Source: Fodinicola feengrottensis (GTDB lineage: Bacteria > Actinomycetota > Actinomycetes > Mycobacteriales > HKI-0501). Taken from it: a stretch of DNA of 64,000 bases. Position 1 is the first letter of the stretch. The number at the start of each line of letters is the position of its first letter. The position numbers and the translations under genes were made by a program. Positions 9,614 to 22,492 of the stretch are shown piece by piece. The stretch spans positions 59,633 to 123,632 of the forward strand of contig NZ_WOTO01000023.1 of NCBI RefSeq assembly GCF_010993775.1, given 5' to 3'. The notes beneath the pieces are model-generated. The model did not search any database, had not been told where the DNA came from, and was given only the letters and a program-made list of their open reading frames with translations.

Positions 9614-11895
9614 AGGCGTAGCTCGAAAAAATACCGGCGGCCGGCGGCGTCCGGCAGCCAGGCATCGTCCGGCTCCGGCAGCATTTCGGAGAACACCACG
9701 CCCACGTCGTCGCCAGCCGCCCGGAACATCGCGCAGCAGGACGAAATGTAGCGCGGGCTGGTGAAATCCACGTAGACCGGTTTGATCTCGCTGCTCAACC
9801 GTACGAAAACCCGCTCCGGCATGCCCATCCGGCGCCGGAACCGACGGCCGGCGAGAAACTGATCCTGCTGGCCAACCACCTTGCCGAGGCCAGTCTCGCC
9901 GACGGTCGTGCGCCACGTCTCCCGCCCAACGACCAGCCGGTCCAGCGTGACCCGCGGGCTGTACGCGCCGCCGGAAGTGAGGCGGAATGCGTCGGTGGCC
10001 AGCCATCCCATCAGTAGCGCGAAAAAATCAGCCAGCGGCCGGCTGGACCCATCGGCACCCACCGCAACCACCACGCCTTCGCGCTCCATCAAGGTGAAAG
10101 CGGTGATCGGCAGCAGCCGGGCCGGGTCGCCGCCAGGTGCCGCGGCAAAGGCGAAACTGCTCGTCCGTACGCCCCAGCACGGGCGCGATCCGCGCGGTGT
10201 AGCGCGGCCAGTCGGTCGGATACAGCGGCCGGATCTGCGGGCCGATGTCGGCGGCCGCGGCCGCATACAGGCTTTCCGGATCTGGGTGCCGGTCCACGAA
10301 AACCGCGCAGTCCAGGGTCGGCCAGGCCGCGTGCATCTCCCCCAGCACCATGCTGAATTCACCCCGAGCCAGCGCCTGCGCGCTGGTCGCGGCGATCTGG
10401 AGATCGGGGCTGTGAATCCGGCCGCCGGGCCAGCCGGGTCGCTCGGCCGGGAACAACTCGGCGACCTGAGCTGCCAGGTCCGCGCTGCGAATCTCGATCC
10501 GGCGGGTGCCAGGACCGGCGGTGTCCAGTCCAAACAGTGTCGCCCATTTTAGCGCAAAATCGACGGCGACCCGGTCCGCCGGCCGACCAGAACCGGTCAG
10601 CAATCCCTGCGCGGGCCCCCAGAACTGGCTGAGCGGCAGTTCTTTCGCATCGCCGGCCAGTTCAAGGAAAAGATCACGAAGAGCGTCGTCGTACGTCCGC
10701 GCCACCGTCGCCGACAGCCAGCGCGCGGCCGGCAACAGCACCGCCATCGGTCCTGCCAATGCGGTCAGCAACGGCCCACCGACGACCAGGTCGACATCGC
10801 GAACCGTTTCCTCGTAACAAAGTTTACGGCCGGCGTACATCTGCCCGGCCCGGTGTTCGGGCTCCGCACCGGTGACCGCGGTGAACTCGGAGTCCAACAC
10901 GGCGAGCGCGGCAGCCAGCCGGTCCGGGTCACCGGCCGCCTCGCTCACCGCGTCCCGGGCCGCCTCCAACCGGTCCAACCCAGCCCGCGCCCGCTCGGCG
11001 GCGACCGGCTCCTGGATCGCCTCAACGGTGGCTCGCAGGACCTGAATGGCCCGCGGGTTGTACGGCATGTCAACGCCCCAGCGAACAATGCCGCGCTGGG
11101 CAAGTTTGTCCAACACCGCAAGCATTTCAGTGGCGTCGTCGACCAGGTCCAGCGCGGCCGCGTGCATCGCCGGGCGGCCGTCGCAGCGGGCCACCAGCGC
11201 GGCCTCCGTGGTGGAAAGCTCTATCGGCCCGTCCGGATGCCGGACCACCGCGGCATTTTCGTCGAAGCTCAGGTGCGACTGGATCGTCACCGGCAGCCAC
11301 GGCCGCACCACCGGATCAGCGGCCAGCTGATCACAGTACCGGTCAAGTGCCCAGTATTCCAGGAAAGTTTCCCGGGACCGGGTCAGCGATGGACCGGCAC
11401 TGACCCGTACGGCCGGCGCCTGCGGGTCCACCACACCCCAGGTGACCGGGAAAAAAAAAAACCGATGGTCTCGTTCTTCGCGCAGTACCGCTGCCAATAT
11501 CGCGCGACCATCAGCTCCCGAGCCCGCCGTTTGTGACGTGCCCGATTGTTCCCGGTTGGCGCCGGATCCGCCGCGACGGTGGCCAGAATCGGCACCAGCG
11601 CTGGGTTCTGCCAGGCGACCGCCTCGCGGAACAACGGATCGCCGGCGATCTCCGAGATGGCGGCGCTGGAGAGCAGGTTTGCCCGTTCGTACGCCTCGAA
11701 GAATGCCTTATAGTCTCCCGATTCCAGTGCCTCATCGGCCAGCGTGGCCACTTCCGGCGCGGCCAGCCGGATCAGTCCGTCAGCCGGGAATCCGCCGGTC
11801 CGCAACACGGCGTCCCGCCAAACAGTCCAGTCGGTGCCGGGCAACGGGACCAAATGTGCGGTCGAGTCGGATCGCTGTTTTTCCTGACGAGGCAT
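9580..11895 (-). CDS. LanB-like protein (lantibiotic dehydratase N-terminal family) lacking an elimination domain
   Basis: About 771 residues of the lantibiotic dehydratase family. Hallmarks are an N-terminal GFPADG...LVARYWQRYCAKNETIGFF segment and a C-terminal block SPRVTLDRLVVGRETWR...RRMGMPERVFVRLSSEIKPVYVDFTSP...SEMLPEPDDAWLPDAAGRRYFFELRL. In this family the N-terminal module transfers amino acids from aminoacyl-tRNA. Full LanB proteins (about 1000 residues) also carry a glutamate-elimination domain, which is absent here, as in split LanBs and PEARL ligases. The frame is broken inside an A11 run (11451-11461, at the conserved GFFGP motif) and near 10155. It is divergent from the KASIII-like gene. 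I infer a tRNA-dependent amide-forming role rather than lanthionine formation; no precursor peptide lies beside it. Confidence 0.85.
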
Positions 11896-11961
11896 GACCG
11901 CCAATATAAACGGCTAACATGCGTTGGCATACCCAATCATCAATAATGCCAAGGACCTTTG

Positions 11962-13012
11962 ATGCGCTACGAAAGTCTGTTCGTCGCCGGGGTCGGTGGC
12001 TGGCTGCCACCGGCGGTAAACGTTGCAGAGGCGATCGCCGACGGCCGCTACCCGGCCGATGCCGCGGTTGCCAATGACTACGCGGAAATCACCGTCGCCG
12101 ACCAGGACTCGCCACCGGAGATGGCCGTACGGGCGGCCGGCCGGCTGGCGCTGGAGCGAGCCGGCGTAGGACCGGAAGAGGTCGCGGTATTACTGCACGC
12201 TTCGTCCTGGTATCAGGGTATTGATTTCTGGCCGCCGGCTTCCTATATCCACCGGGAGCTACTGGGAAATGCCGGTCGGTACGCGCCGGCCCTGGACGTA
12301 CAACAGATGTCCAATGGCGTCGCCGTCCTGGAACTGGCGGCGAACTACGTCGCGGCCGGGAGCGAGCGGCCGGCCGCGCTGGTGACGTGCGCCGACCGCT
12401 TCCAGCCACCCGGTTTCGACCGGTGGGGCGCCGATACCCGGAACATGGTGTGGGGAGATGGCGCGGCCGCCATCGTGCTGTCGCGGACCGGCGGCTTCGC
12501 CCGGCTGCTCGCCGCGGCCACCGTCAGCGACACCGTGGTGGAAGGGCTGAACCGGGCCGGCGAGCCGTTCGGCACCGAGCCCGGGCACGCCGGCTGGCCG
12601 ATCGACCTGCGCAGCCGCCGTCGCGCGTACAAGGAACAGGGGCAACTCGCCGGCAAGGAGAACCTGTCCGTCGACGGGCTCACCGACGCGGTCGAGCGGA
12701 CCTTGGACGAGGCCGGCCGCAAGCTGTCGGATGTGACCCGGGTGGTCTTCCCGAACGTCTCGCTGGCCACTATCACCGACTACTACCTGGCACCGCTCGG
12801 CCTGGAACTGCCGGTGACGACCTGGGAATGGGGCCGGCGCACCGGCCATATCGGCACCGCCGACCAGTTCCTCGGGCTCGCCGACGCTGCTGGAGAACGA
12901 CCAGGTCAACGCCGGCGACCAGGTCCTGCTGGTGGGCATTGGCATCGGCATGGCCTGGTCCTGCGCGGTCCTGGAGATCCTCGAGCGCCCGGACTGGACG
13001 CCCCAGCGCTGA
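11962..13012 (+). CDS. KASIII-like acyltransferase with Ser in place of the catalytic Cys (one frame break)
   Basis: About 350 residues of thiolase fold. Alignment by eye to FabH places Ser, not Cys, at the nucleophile (ALDVQQMSNGVAV against the FabH DVAAACAG). The FabH His motif is replaced (VVFPNVSLATI) and the Asn position holds His (TGHIGTAD). A Ser nucleophile is known in DpsC, which transfers propionyl from CoA. The frame changes near 12885 (one extra base before CTGCTGGAG); correction gives the C-terminus VLLVGIGIGMAWSCAVLEILERPDWTPQR. The ATG at 11962 follows AAGGA. I infer acyl transfer from one of the cluster's CoA thioesters rather than chain elongation. Confidence 0.82.
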
Positions 13013-13057
13013 GAGCGTCTGCATCGACCCGTTGGTCGATGCAGACGTACGTACGCC

Positions 13058-14666
13058 TCAGCCCGCCATGAGTTCGGCGCGCAGCTCGGTCTTGCGGACC
13101 TTGCCCATCGCGGTCTTGGGCAGCTCGTCGCGGATCTCCAACCTGGTCGGCCAGTAGGTCTTGGTCATCCCCGCCGTACGCAGGTGTTCCTGCAGCTCAT
13201 CGAGGGTGACTGGGGCGTCGTAGCAGGTGACGATCGCGCAGATCACCTCGTCACCGAGGCCGTCCGGGTAGCCCACCACGGTCGCCTCGCGGACCTTCGG
13301 GAGCTCGGCGGTGAGCGCTTCCAGGTCGCTCACCGGCACCACGAACGACTGCCGCAGGATCATGTCCCTGGCCCGGCCGGCGATCCGGATGCCGCCACGG
13401 CCGTCCGGGCGGGCGATGTCGCCGGTGGTGAACCAGCCGTCGGCGTCCACCGAAGCCGCGTACACGTCCTCGCGCCGGTCGTAGCCAAGGCACTGGGTGG
13501 GGCCGCGAACCCACAGCACGCCGCCGCCGTCCGGTTGTTCGGGCAGTTCCTCGATGCGGACCTCGGTGCCGGGCGTCGGGTGGCCATCCGAGCGCGCGGC
13601 CCAGTCGTCCGGGTCTTCCAGCCGACTGATAGTGACCGGACCGTTCTCGGTCATGCCGAAAAGCGAATGCAGCCGTACGCCGAAGGCCTTGCGCACCTCG
13701 TCCACGAACTGCGGCAGAATCGGCGCCGAACCGGACACCAGCACCCGCAGGGCGGCGGTGTCGCGGGGCCGCTCGGACTGGGCATCCAGCACGCCACGCA
13801 GGAAAGCTGGCGCCGAGTAAAGGAAAGTCACGTCGTGCTCGGCGACCAGGTCCACCACCGCGTGGCCTTCGCCGGTGTCCTGGAAAACCGCCGTGCCGCC
13901 GAGGTGGATGGGCAGCAGCATGCCCTGCACGAAACCGACATAATGCGTGTACGACGACGTCGTCAGAACCACCAACGAGTCATCCAGACCGAACACGTCG
14001 ATCTCCGCGAGCACACCCGCGTAGAGGGTGTTCTGGCTGTGCAGCACGCCTTTCGGCTCGCCGGTGGTCCCGGACGTGAAAAGCACCAGATATGGGTCGT
14101 CCGGCTCCAGTGGCGCGGTCTGCACGGATGCGTGTGTGCTCCCATGGCGTACCGAAGAAATACTCGTCGAAGTCGAGGGTGCCGGCTGGCCTGCGGTCAC
14201 CAGCGACCGCGACGTGTTTCAGCGTCGGCAGCTCGGCGAGCAATTCGGTGATCATCGACGTGAGGTCGTCGCCACCGATCTCGGACATCGTAATCAGCGC
14301 GCTGGCCTCGGTGAGGCCAAGCATGGTCGACAGCTCGCGGTGGCGGTAAACCGGCACCAACGGGCAAATTCGTACGCCGGCCCGCAAACACCCCAACGCC
14401 AGCGGGGCGATCTCCCAGCGGTTGTCGAGATGCACCGCAAGGGTGTCGCCGCGTTGGAGACCGAGCGCGCCGATCGCGGCCGCGCAACGATCGGCGAACC
14501 GGGAAAGCTCGGCATACGTGATCTTGTGGGTTTCGCCCGTACCGATGCGCCGGGTAATCACCGCGACCTTGTCCGGCCGGATCCGGACATCTTTTTCTAG
14601 ATCGTCCAGAAACGTCTCGTCGCGCCACCGCCCGAGCGCACGATAATCGGATTCTTTCTGCCCCAT
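13058..14666 (-). CDS. AMP-binding acyl-CoA ligase, cyclohexanecarboxylate-CoA ligase-like (1) (one frame break)
   Basis: About 535 residues of the ANL superfamily, activating a carboxylic acid as acyl-AMP and then acyl-CoA. Core motifs are LVLFTSGTTGEPKGVLHS (A3), SLFGMTENGPVTI (A5), DGWFTTGDIARPDGRGGIRIAGRARDMI (A7/A8) and the C-terminal Lys in PKTAMGKVRKTEL (A10). The start GRWRDETFLDDLEKDVRIRPDKVAVI is typical of the AliA/cyclohexanecarboxylate ligase branch. The frame changes near 14130. It faces the KASIII gene and is divergent from a second, related ligase, so the cluster probably activates one or two acids. Substrate unknown. Confidence 0.88.
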
Positions 14667-14910
14667 CGGCACACCACCTCTTGTCCGTTAGCGCTGAGTC
14701 AAAGCTGTCTGTCTGCCCGAAAACCGCCTTAGGCGGGCAAAGTGGTCAAAGCGTCAATGCAACGATAACTTCACCTTCATAGTGACCCTTATGGGCCAAC
14801 GTAGTGGTCATTTTCGTGATCCCGTCAGGATATCCGCCACCAGCCCATACGATGACTATCGGCCATGGACAATAATTGTCCGTACCGGTGGACCGGAAAG
14901 GGTTGCTGCC

Positions 14911-16575
14911 TTGTCGATTATCGAGGCGAGACCAGGCGGTGATGCACCGGAATACCTGGAAAGCGGTTGGTGGCGGGACGGCACCATCATTGACGACCTG
15001 CGTCGTGCCGTGAAAACCACTCCCACCAAGACCGCGTTGGTCTGCTGGCATATCGACGGCAGTGAGCCGGACGTGCTCAGCTATGCCGAATTGTCGCGGC
15101 GAGTTGACCGGTTGGCAGCCGGTCTGATTTGGTCTCGGCGTACGACCTGGTGACGTGGTGACCGTACAGCTGCCCAATGGTTGGCCGCTGTGCGCACTGA
15201 TCCTGGCCTGCGCGCGGGCCGGTGCCGCGGTTTCGCCCGTGTTGCCCACCATGCGCCGCCGCGAGCTCGAATTCATGTTGGGTGTCACCGAAAGTCCGGT
15301 CTATATCGGTCCGACCAGCTGGCACCGGTTCGACTACGGCGCGATGGCCGCCGAGGTCGCCGCGGCGGTGCCAACCCTGCGCCATCGGGTGTTGGTGGGC
15401 GAGGATGTGCCCACCGACGACCCCGCTGTGGTCGACTTCTACCGCGATCTCTATGGCCGGGACCGTACGGCCGAATTCCCGGCAGCTTTGTTGGACGAAC
15501 GCGAGGCGAAAGCCGGCGATGTGGCGCAGGTGATGTTCACCTCCGGCACCACCGGCGAGCCCAAAGGGGTGACCCACACTCACAACACCCTTTATGCGAT
15601 TGACAAAGCACAGGCGGACGTGCTGCAACCTGTCCGCGGACGAGGTCACCGCGATGGGGTCGCCGACCACGCACCAGGCCGGCTTCACCTGGAATCTGCT
15701 GATGCCCTTGTTGCTCGGCGCCACCGCCGTCCAAGTGGACCAGTGGCAGCCGGATCTCATGCTGCGCATTCTGGAAGAGCAGAAAGTCACGTTTTTTTTT
15801 CATGGGCGCGCCGACGTTTCTGGCCGACCTGATCGCCACTCAGCGCAGCACCGGCCGGGACCTGTCCGCGCTGGCCACCTTCGCCACCGGCAGCGCTCCG
15901 ATAGCGCCGGTTTTGGTGGAAAACGCGGCCGAAGTCCTCGGGTGCCGGGTTTACGCATTGTGGGGAATGACCGAAAACGGTGGCGTCACGATCACCCGGC
16001 CTGAGGATCCGGCCCTGCGGGCAGCCGAAAGTGACGGCAGCACGGTGCCCGGAATGTGGGTACGGATCGTCGACGCTCAGGACCAGCCCGTACCAGCCGG
16101 CGCCATTGGCCGGTTGCAGTGCCGGGGCGCCGCACAATGTCTCGGCTATTATCGTCGGCCCGAGCTCTACGCGGCTTCGATGACCGCCGACGGCTGGTTC
16201 GACACTGGCGACCTGGCGCGGGACGACGGCCACGGTGGCGTACGAATCGCCGGCCGGGTGAAGGACTTGATCAACCGAGGCGCCGAAAAGATCCCGGTGG
16301 TCGAGGTTGAGGCGGCCTTGCTGCGGCACCCGGCGGTCAAGGAGATCGCGGTCGTCGGCTATCCGGACGAACGGCTCGGCGAACGTGCGTGCGCAGTGGT
16401 CATTCCCGCGGAAACCGCACCAACACTGGCGGATCTCTGCGGGTATCTGGCGGAGACCGGGATGGCCAAACAATACTGGCCGGAACGCCTGGAGTTGGTG
16501 ACCGAACTGCCCAAGACGCCGTCCGGCAAGGTGCAGAAATTCGTACTGCGTGAGCAGCTGGCGGGGGAAGTCTGA
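14911..16575 (+). CDS. AMP-binding acyl-CoA ligase, cyclohexanecarboxylate-CoA ligase-like (2) (three frame breaks)
   Basis: A paralogue of the ligase next door, about 550 residues. It has QVMFTSGTTGEPKGVTHTHNT (A3), YALWGMTENGGVTI (A5), DGWFDTGDLARDDGHGGVRIAGRVKDLINRGAEKI (A7/A8) and the C-terminal Lys in PKTPSGKVQKFVL. Frames change near 15135, near 15615 and in the T9 run at 15792-15800 (KVTFF / MGAPTFLADL). A TTG start at 14911 (LSIIEARPGGDAPEYLESGWW) is preferred because AAAGGG lies nine bases upstream. Its stop overlaps the ATG of the acyl-CoA dehydrogenase, so the two form an operon. Confidence 0.85.
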
Positions 16576-17721
16576 TGCATTTCGAGTTCACCGCTGACCA
16601 ACTCGAGTTGGCCAAGCGCGTCCCAGCGTTTGCCCAGGAACAGGTCGCGCCCGGCGCGGCCGCTCGGGACCAGGCCTCGCAATACGAGGAAAAGCTGCTG
16701 CCGGCGATGGCCGCCGAAGGACTTTTCGGGCTGCGAATCGGAACCGAGTACGGCGGCACCGACCGGGACGCCGTCACCACCGGGCTGGTATTGGAAGAGC
16801 TGGCCGCCGGCGATGTGGCAGTCGGCTACCCAGTGCTCAACGCGGCGCTGATTGGTGGCGTTCTGCACGCCAACGCCAATCAAACGCAGAAAACCAGCTG
16901 GCTGCCACCGATCGCGGCCGGCGAGGCGATCGTGGCGCTCTGCCTGACCGAGCCCGAACACGGCACCGACGCGGCACACATCCAGATGACCGCTGAGCCC
17001 GACGGCGACGGGTGGCGGCTGACCGGCGAGAAAACGTCGATCATGATTGGCGCGTACGCCACGCATGGGCTGATTTTCGCGCGTACCGGTGACGAAGGCG
17101 CGACCGGCATCACGGCTTTCTATGCCGCGCTGGACGATCCGCGAGTCACTCGTACGTCGATGAACGACCTCGGGTCACGGGCGGCGCGCCGATCGCGGCT
17201 GGTTTTCGACGGCTTGCCGGTCGGTGCCGGCGAGGTGGTCGGCGGGCCGGGTTTGGGCTTCGTACAAGTGATGCGCGGCTTCGACTACTCGCGGGCGCTC
17301 ATCTCACTGATGGCTCTGGGCGCGGCCGGCGCTTCCTTGCGTGAGGCGTACGAGCGGGCCGGCAGCCGGCAGGCTTTCGGACAGCCGATTGGAAAATTCC
17401 AGGGGGTGTCGTTTCCGCTGGCCGAACAGGCCACCCTCGTACACGCGGCACGGCTGCTCACGTACGAGGCGTTGTGGCGCAACGACGCGGGATTGCGGCA
17501 TCGGGCCGAGGCGAACATGGCCAAATGGTGGGCGCCGAAGGTGGCGATGGAGGCGGCCAACCAGGCGCTGATCACCTTCGGTCACGAAGGCTACAGCGAG
17601 GACGCGCCGCTGGCCCGCCGGCTGCGCGACATTATTGGGCTGCAACTGGCCGACGGCACCGAAAAACGCGACCAAACTCGTGGTGACGCGGGAATTGTTG
17701 GGGCGCGACAGTGCTCCCTGA
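16575..17721 (+). CDS. Acyl-CoA dehydrogenase with Asp at the usual catalytic Glu position (end frame break)
   Basis: An FAD flavoenzyme of about 381 residues that oxidises an acyl-CoA to the enoyl-CoA. Family features are the N-terminal helical domain (FEFTADQLELAKRVPAFAQEQVAPG), the FAD/CoA loop CLTEPEHGTDAAHIQMTAEPDGDGWRLTGEKTSIMIG and the C-terminal bundle with GSRQAFGQPIGKFQGVSFPLAEQAT. The region of the YEGT catalytic Glu reads LQLADGTEKA, so Asp appears to replace Glu. An extra base near 17664 shifts the last codons; corrected, it ends LVVTRELLGRDSAP. With the two ligases this suggests formation of an unsaturated acyl-CoA, perhaps alicyclic. Confidence 0.88.
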
Positions 17722-18622
17722 GCTGACCGACGGCGTGCTCGTACTGGACTCGGAATGGCCGCCGGCGACCCCCGACCACAACGGGGTTTTCCTGCTCACC
17801 GGATCGCGGCCGGCACTGGTCGAGTCGGGTGTTGGGTTGGCCGGCGAAAGAGTCGCCGAGGCGTTGACCGCGCTCGGCATCGGTCCGGGTGACCTGGCCG
17901 CGATCGTGGTCACCCACGTCCACCTCGACCACGCCGGCGGCGCTGGCGAACTGGCCCGCCGATTCCCGTCCGCCACGGTGATGGTGCACCCGTCGGGCGC
18001 CAAGCACCTCGTCGACCCGAGCCGGCTGGAGGCGAGCGCGCGCCAAGTGCACGGACCTCTCATGGACACGGTTTATGGCCACATGACACCGATCCCGGCG
18101 GACCGGATCCGAGTGCTCGCCGACGGCGACACGGTCGATCTCGGTGAGCGCCAACTGACCGCACTTCACACTCCCGGCCACGCGCCACACCACGTGGCCG
18201 TGCTGGACACCAGCGACGGAACCCTTTTCACCGGCGACGCGGCCGGCGTACGACTGCCGGAAATGCGTACGCCCCGGCCCAGCACCCCACCACCGTCCTT
18301 TTCCGCCGCCGATTCCCGGGCAAGCCTGGACCGGATGGCCGCGCTGGCGCCGGCACGGCTGGTTCTCACGCATTTCGGCGTGGTAACTGAGCCGCTGCCG
18401 TATTTGGCCGATCTGACCGACCGGCTCGGCCGTTGGTGCGCGGCCGCCGAGAAAGCGGTCGCCGACGGCCAGGACGCGGCCGCCCTGGAGGCCGAGCTGT
18501 TGCGGCTTTTCGGTGCGGAGGAGGGTCTGCCGCTGGAAAACCCGGCCCGCTTCGCCTCCACCGGCGGCTACAGTGCGAACGCCGCCGGCCTCCATCTATG
18601 GGCCACCCGGCAACTCACTTAA
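17711..18622 (+). CDS. MBL-fold metallo-hydrolase
   Basis: An intact 303-residue metallo-beta-lactamase fold protein. The zinc motif HxHxDH is in THVHLDHAGG, further metal ligands are the His in TPGHAPHH and the Asp in LFTGDAAG, and the late His is in LTHFGVV. This glyoxalase-II-like type hydrolyses thioesters or related bonds. The GTG start overlaps the end of the acyl-CoA dehydrogenase frame, so it is the third gene of the ligase-dehydrogenase operon. A proofreading or acyl-CoA thioesterase role in the pathway is my inference. Confidence 0.85.
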   Translation: MLPELTDGVLVLDSEWPPATPDHNGVFLLTGSRPALVESGVGLAGERVAEALTALGIGPGDLAAIVVTHVHLDHAGGAGELARRFPSATVMVHPSGAKHLVDPSRLEASARQVHGPLMDTVYGHMTPIPADRIRVLADGDTVDLGERQLTALHTPGHAPHHVAVLDTSDGTLFTGDAAGVRLPEMRTPRPSTPPPSFSAADSRASLDRMAALAPARLVLTHFGVVTEPLPYLADLTDRLGRWCAAAEKAVADGQDAAALEAELLRLFGAEEGLPLENPARFASTGGYSANAAGLHLWATRQLT

Positions 18623-18648
18623 CTCTCCCGACGCTGGCCGCCGTTGTC

Positions 18649-18708
18649 GCCGAGTGCGGGACTTTATCCCACACTCAGCGCCGAGTGCGGGACTTTGTCC
18701 GGCACTCA
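18649..18708. terminator. Two tandem copies of a hairpin repeat between convergent operons
   Basis: Two near-identical 29-base units (18649-18677 and 18680-18708), each beginning GCCGAGTGCGGGACTTT. Each folds on itself, GAGTGCGGGAC pairing with the GTCCGGCACTC-like half around a TTT loop. They sit between the stop of the MBL gene (plus strand) and the stop of lysK (minus strand). A bidirectional terminator is the simplest role; the tandem duplication suggests a dispersed palindromic repeat. Confidence 0.55.
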
Positions 18709-18728
18709 CTGTTTTGGAGGCAGGGGTT

Positions 18729-19764
<1,036 letters not shown>

Positions 19765-19768
<4 letters not shown>

Positions 19769-20611
19769 GAAACCCTGCTCTCGGCGGCGATGGTGATCTC
19801 GGAACCGGCGCCGGACAACGCCGCGGACAGCGGCCGCGACACCCGGCCGTCGGCGATGCGTACGACCGGGACGCCACCTTGCAACGCCTCCCGGGCCGCC
19901 ACCAGTTTTCGTTGCATGCCACCGGAAGCGGCATGCTCGACCTGGTCCAGCGAGCCGTCCGCCGGCAACGCGAAGGACGACAGCAGGCTGTCCGGATCTT
20001 GTACGTCCGCAAGCACCCCGGGCGCGGCGGTGAGAAGCACCAACCGATCCGCCTTCAGAGCGCCGGCGATCGCGGCTGCGGCCCGGTCGGCATCGACGTT
20101 GAGTGGGGTGCCATCGGCGGCACTCGCCGGCGGCGACACCACCGGCAGCAAGCCGCCGTCGAGCAGAACCTGCAGCGATAATGGCTCAACCGCAACGATC
20201 CGGCCGCTGTGGTCATCGCGTACGAGCTGCACCCGACCATCTTCGGTGACCGACCGGCGGGCGGGTTTCCGGACGGCCCGCAACAAAGCGGCGTCCAAGC
20301 CGGTCAGCCCGACCGCCGGCACACCGGCCCGCGACAGCGCGGCCAGCAGCCGCGGCTTGGCCCGCCCGACCAACGCCAACGTGACCACGTCCAGCATCGC
20401 CGCATCGGTGTAGCGGCTGGTGATCCCGGACGGCGACCGGAGACTGCGAGCTGGTACGCCAAGTTCCGCGGCGACCCTCGCGATATCAGCGGCACCGCCG
20501 TGCACCCAGCAAAACTCGCTCGCCCTGCGCGCGTACGAGCGCGATGTCAGCGCACAACTGGTCCACGTCGATGGCATCGCTGCCACCGCATTTGACCACC
20601 GTCAGACCCAC
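19765..20611 (-). CDS. lysZ: [LysW]-amino acid kinase (LysZ/ArgB type) (one frame break)
   Basis: An amino acid kinase that phosphorylates the side-chain carboxylate of LysW-bound glutamate or 2-aminoadipate. The proposed GTG start at 20611 follows a G-rich ribosome site and gives VGLTVVKCGGSDAIDVDQLCADIALVRAQGERVLL-VHGGAADI, with the family KxGGS and HGG phosphate-binding motifs. Downstream are the nucleotide-site features LNVDADRAAAAIAGALKADRLVLLTAAPGVL and SGGMQRKLVAAREALQGG. One extra G near 20512 breaks the frame at VLL/VHGG. It overlaps lysK and lies ten bases from the lysY stop. Confidence 0.9.
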
Positions 20612-20621
20612 CGTTCCCCCC

Positions 20622-21636
<1,015 letters not shown>

Positions 21637-21640
<4 letters not shown>

Positions 21641-22491
21641 CAGACCGCCTGGGCGAGCAGATAGTCCACAATCGCGCCGGGCACGTCGATTCGGTCGCCG
21701 TGCGCGGCGAGGAACCCGCGGAACTCCATGGTGTGGTTGACCTCCAGCACGTACAGCCGGCCGTCCCGGTCCTCGATCAGGTCGACGCCCAGCAGCCCGC
21801 CGCCCATTGCGCGAGCCGTCTCCAGCGAGAGTTTGACCAGCTCATCGGTCAGCGGGCAGGGCTCGGACCGGGCGCCGCGGGCGACGTTCGTCCGCCAGTC
21901 CGGCGAGCACCGGTAGTACGCCCCGAGGACCTCGTCGCCCACCACGATCACCCGGATGTCCCGGTCCGGTTTGTCGATCAGCTCCTGCAAATAGACGACC
22001 TGGTGCTGCGGTGACGACAGCGCGGCGCGATGTTCCAGCACCGTACGAGCCGTCTCCGGGTCGCGGATCACCGCGGCCAACCGCCCCCAGGAGCCAACCA
22101 GCGGCTTGATCACCACCGGGAAGCCAAAATCCTCGATCGCGGCCAGCGCCGACTCGTTGCTGAGCACCACCGCCGTACGCGGAGTGGGTAGCCCGCGGCG
22201 ACTCAGTTCCAGGGACGTGAGCAGCTTGTCGCCGCAGAGCGCGATCACGTCTGCCGTGTTGACGGTCGGCGTACCGGCGGCCTCCAGCACCCGGCACGCG
22301 TAGAGCTGTCGGGTCTGCGAGATCTCCCGGCCGAGCACGGCCGCGTACGACTGGACCGGGGGCAGGGTGGCCACGAACTGCCGGGTGTCCAGGTGTTCGT
22401 ACGGCACCCCGCGCCGATCCAGCTCCGCGAGGATCAGTTTCTCCTCGACCCGGACCCGGGACGCCAGCACCGCGAGCGGGCGGCCCGGCAT
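21637..22491 (-). CDS. lysX: LysW ligase, ATP-grasp (LysX/RimK type)
   Basis: An intact 284-residue ATP-grasp ligase that joins the alpha-amino group of glutamate or 2-aminoadipate to the gamma-carboxyl of the C-terminal Glu of LysW. ATP-grasp elements are FGFPVVIKPLVGSWGR (ATP-binding Lys and flexible loop), QELIDKPDRDIRVIVVGDEVLGAYYR and the Mg-binding end LGVDLIEDRDGRLYVLEVNHTMEFRG, whose NHTMEF is characteristic of LysX/ArgX. Which amino acid is used cannot be read here with confidence. It starts two bases after the lysW stop. Confidence 0.93.
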
Positions 22492-22492
22492 C

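Noticed and set aside
9580..11895. Lanthipeptide cluster
   Set aside because: The LanB-like protein lacks the elimination domain, and no LanC cyclase, ABC exporter or Cys-containing precursor peptide is adjacent.
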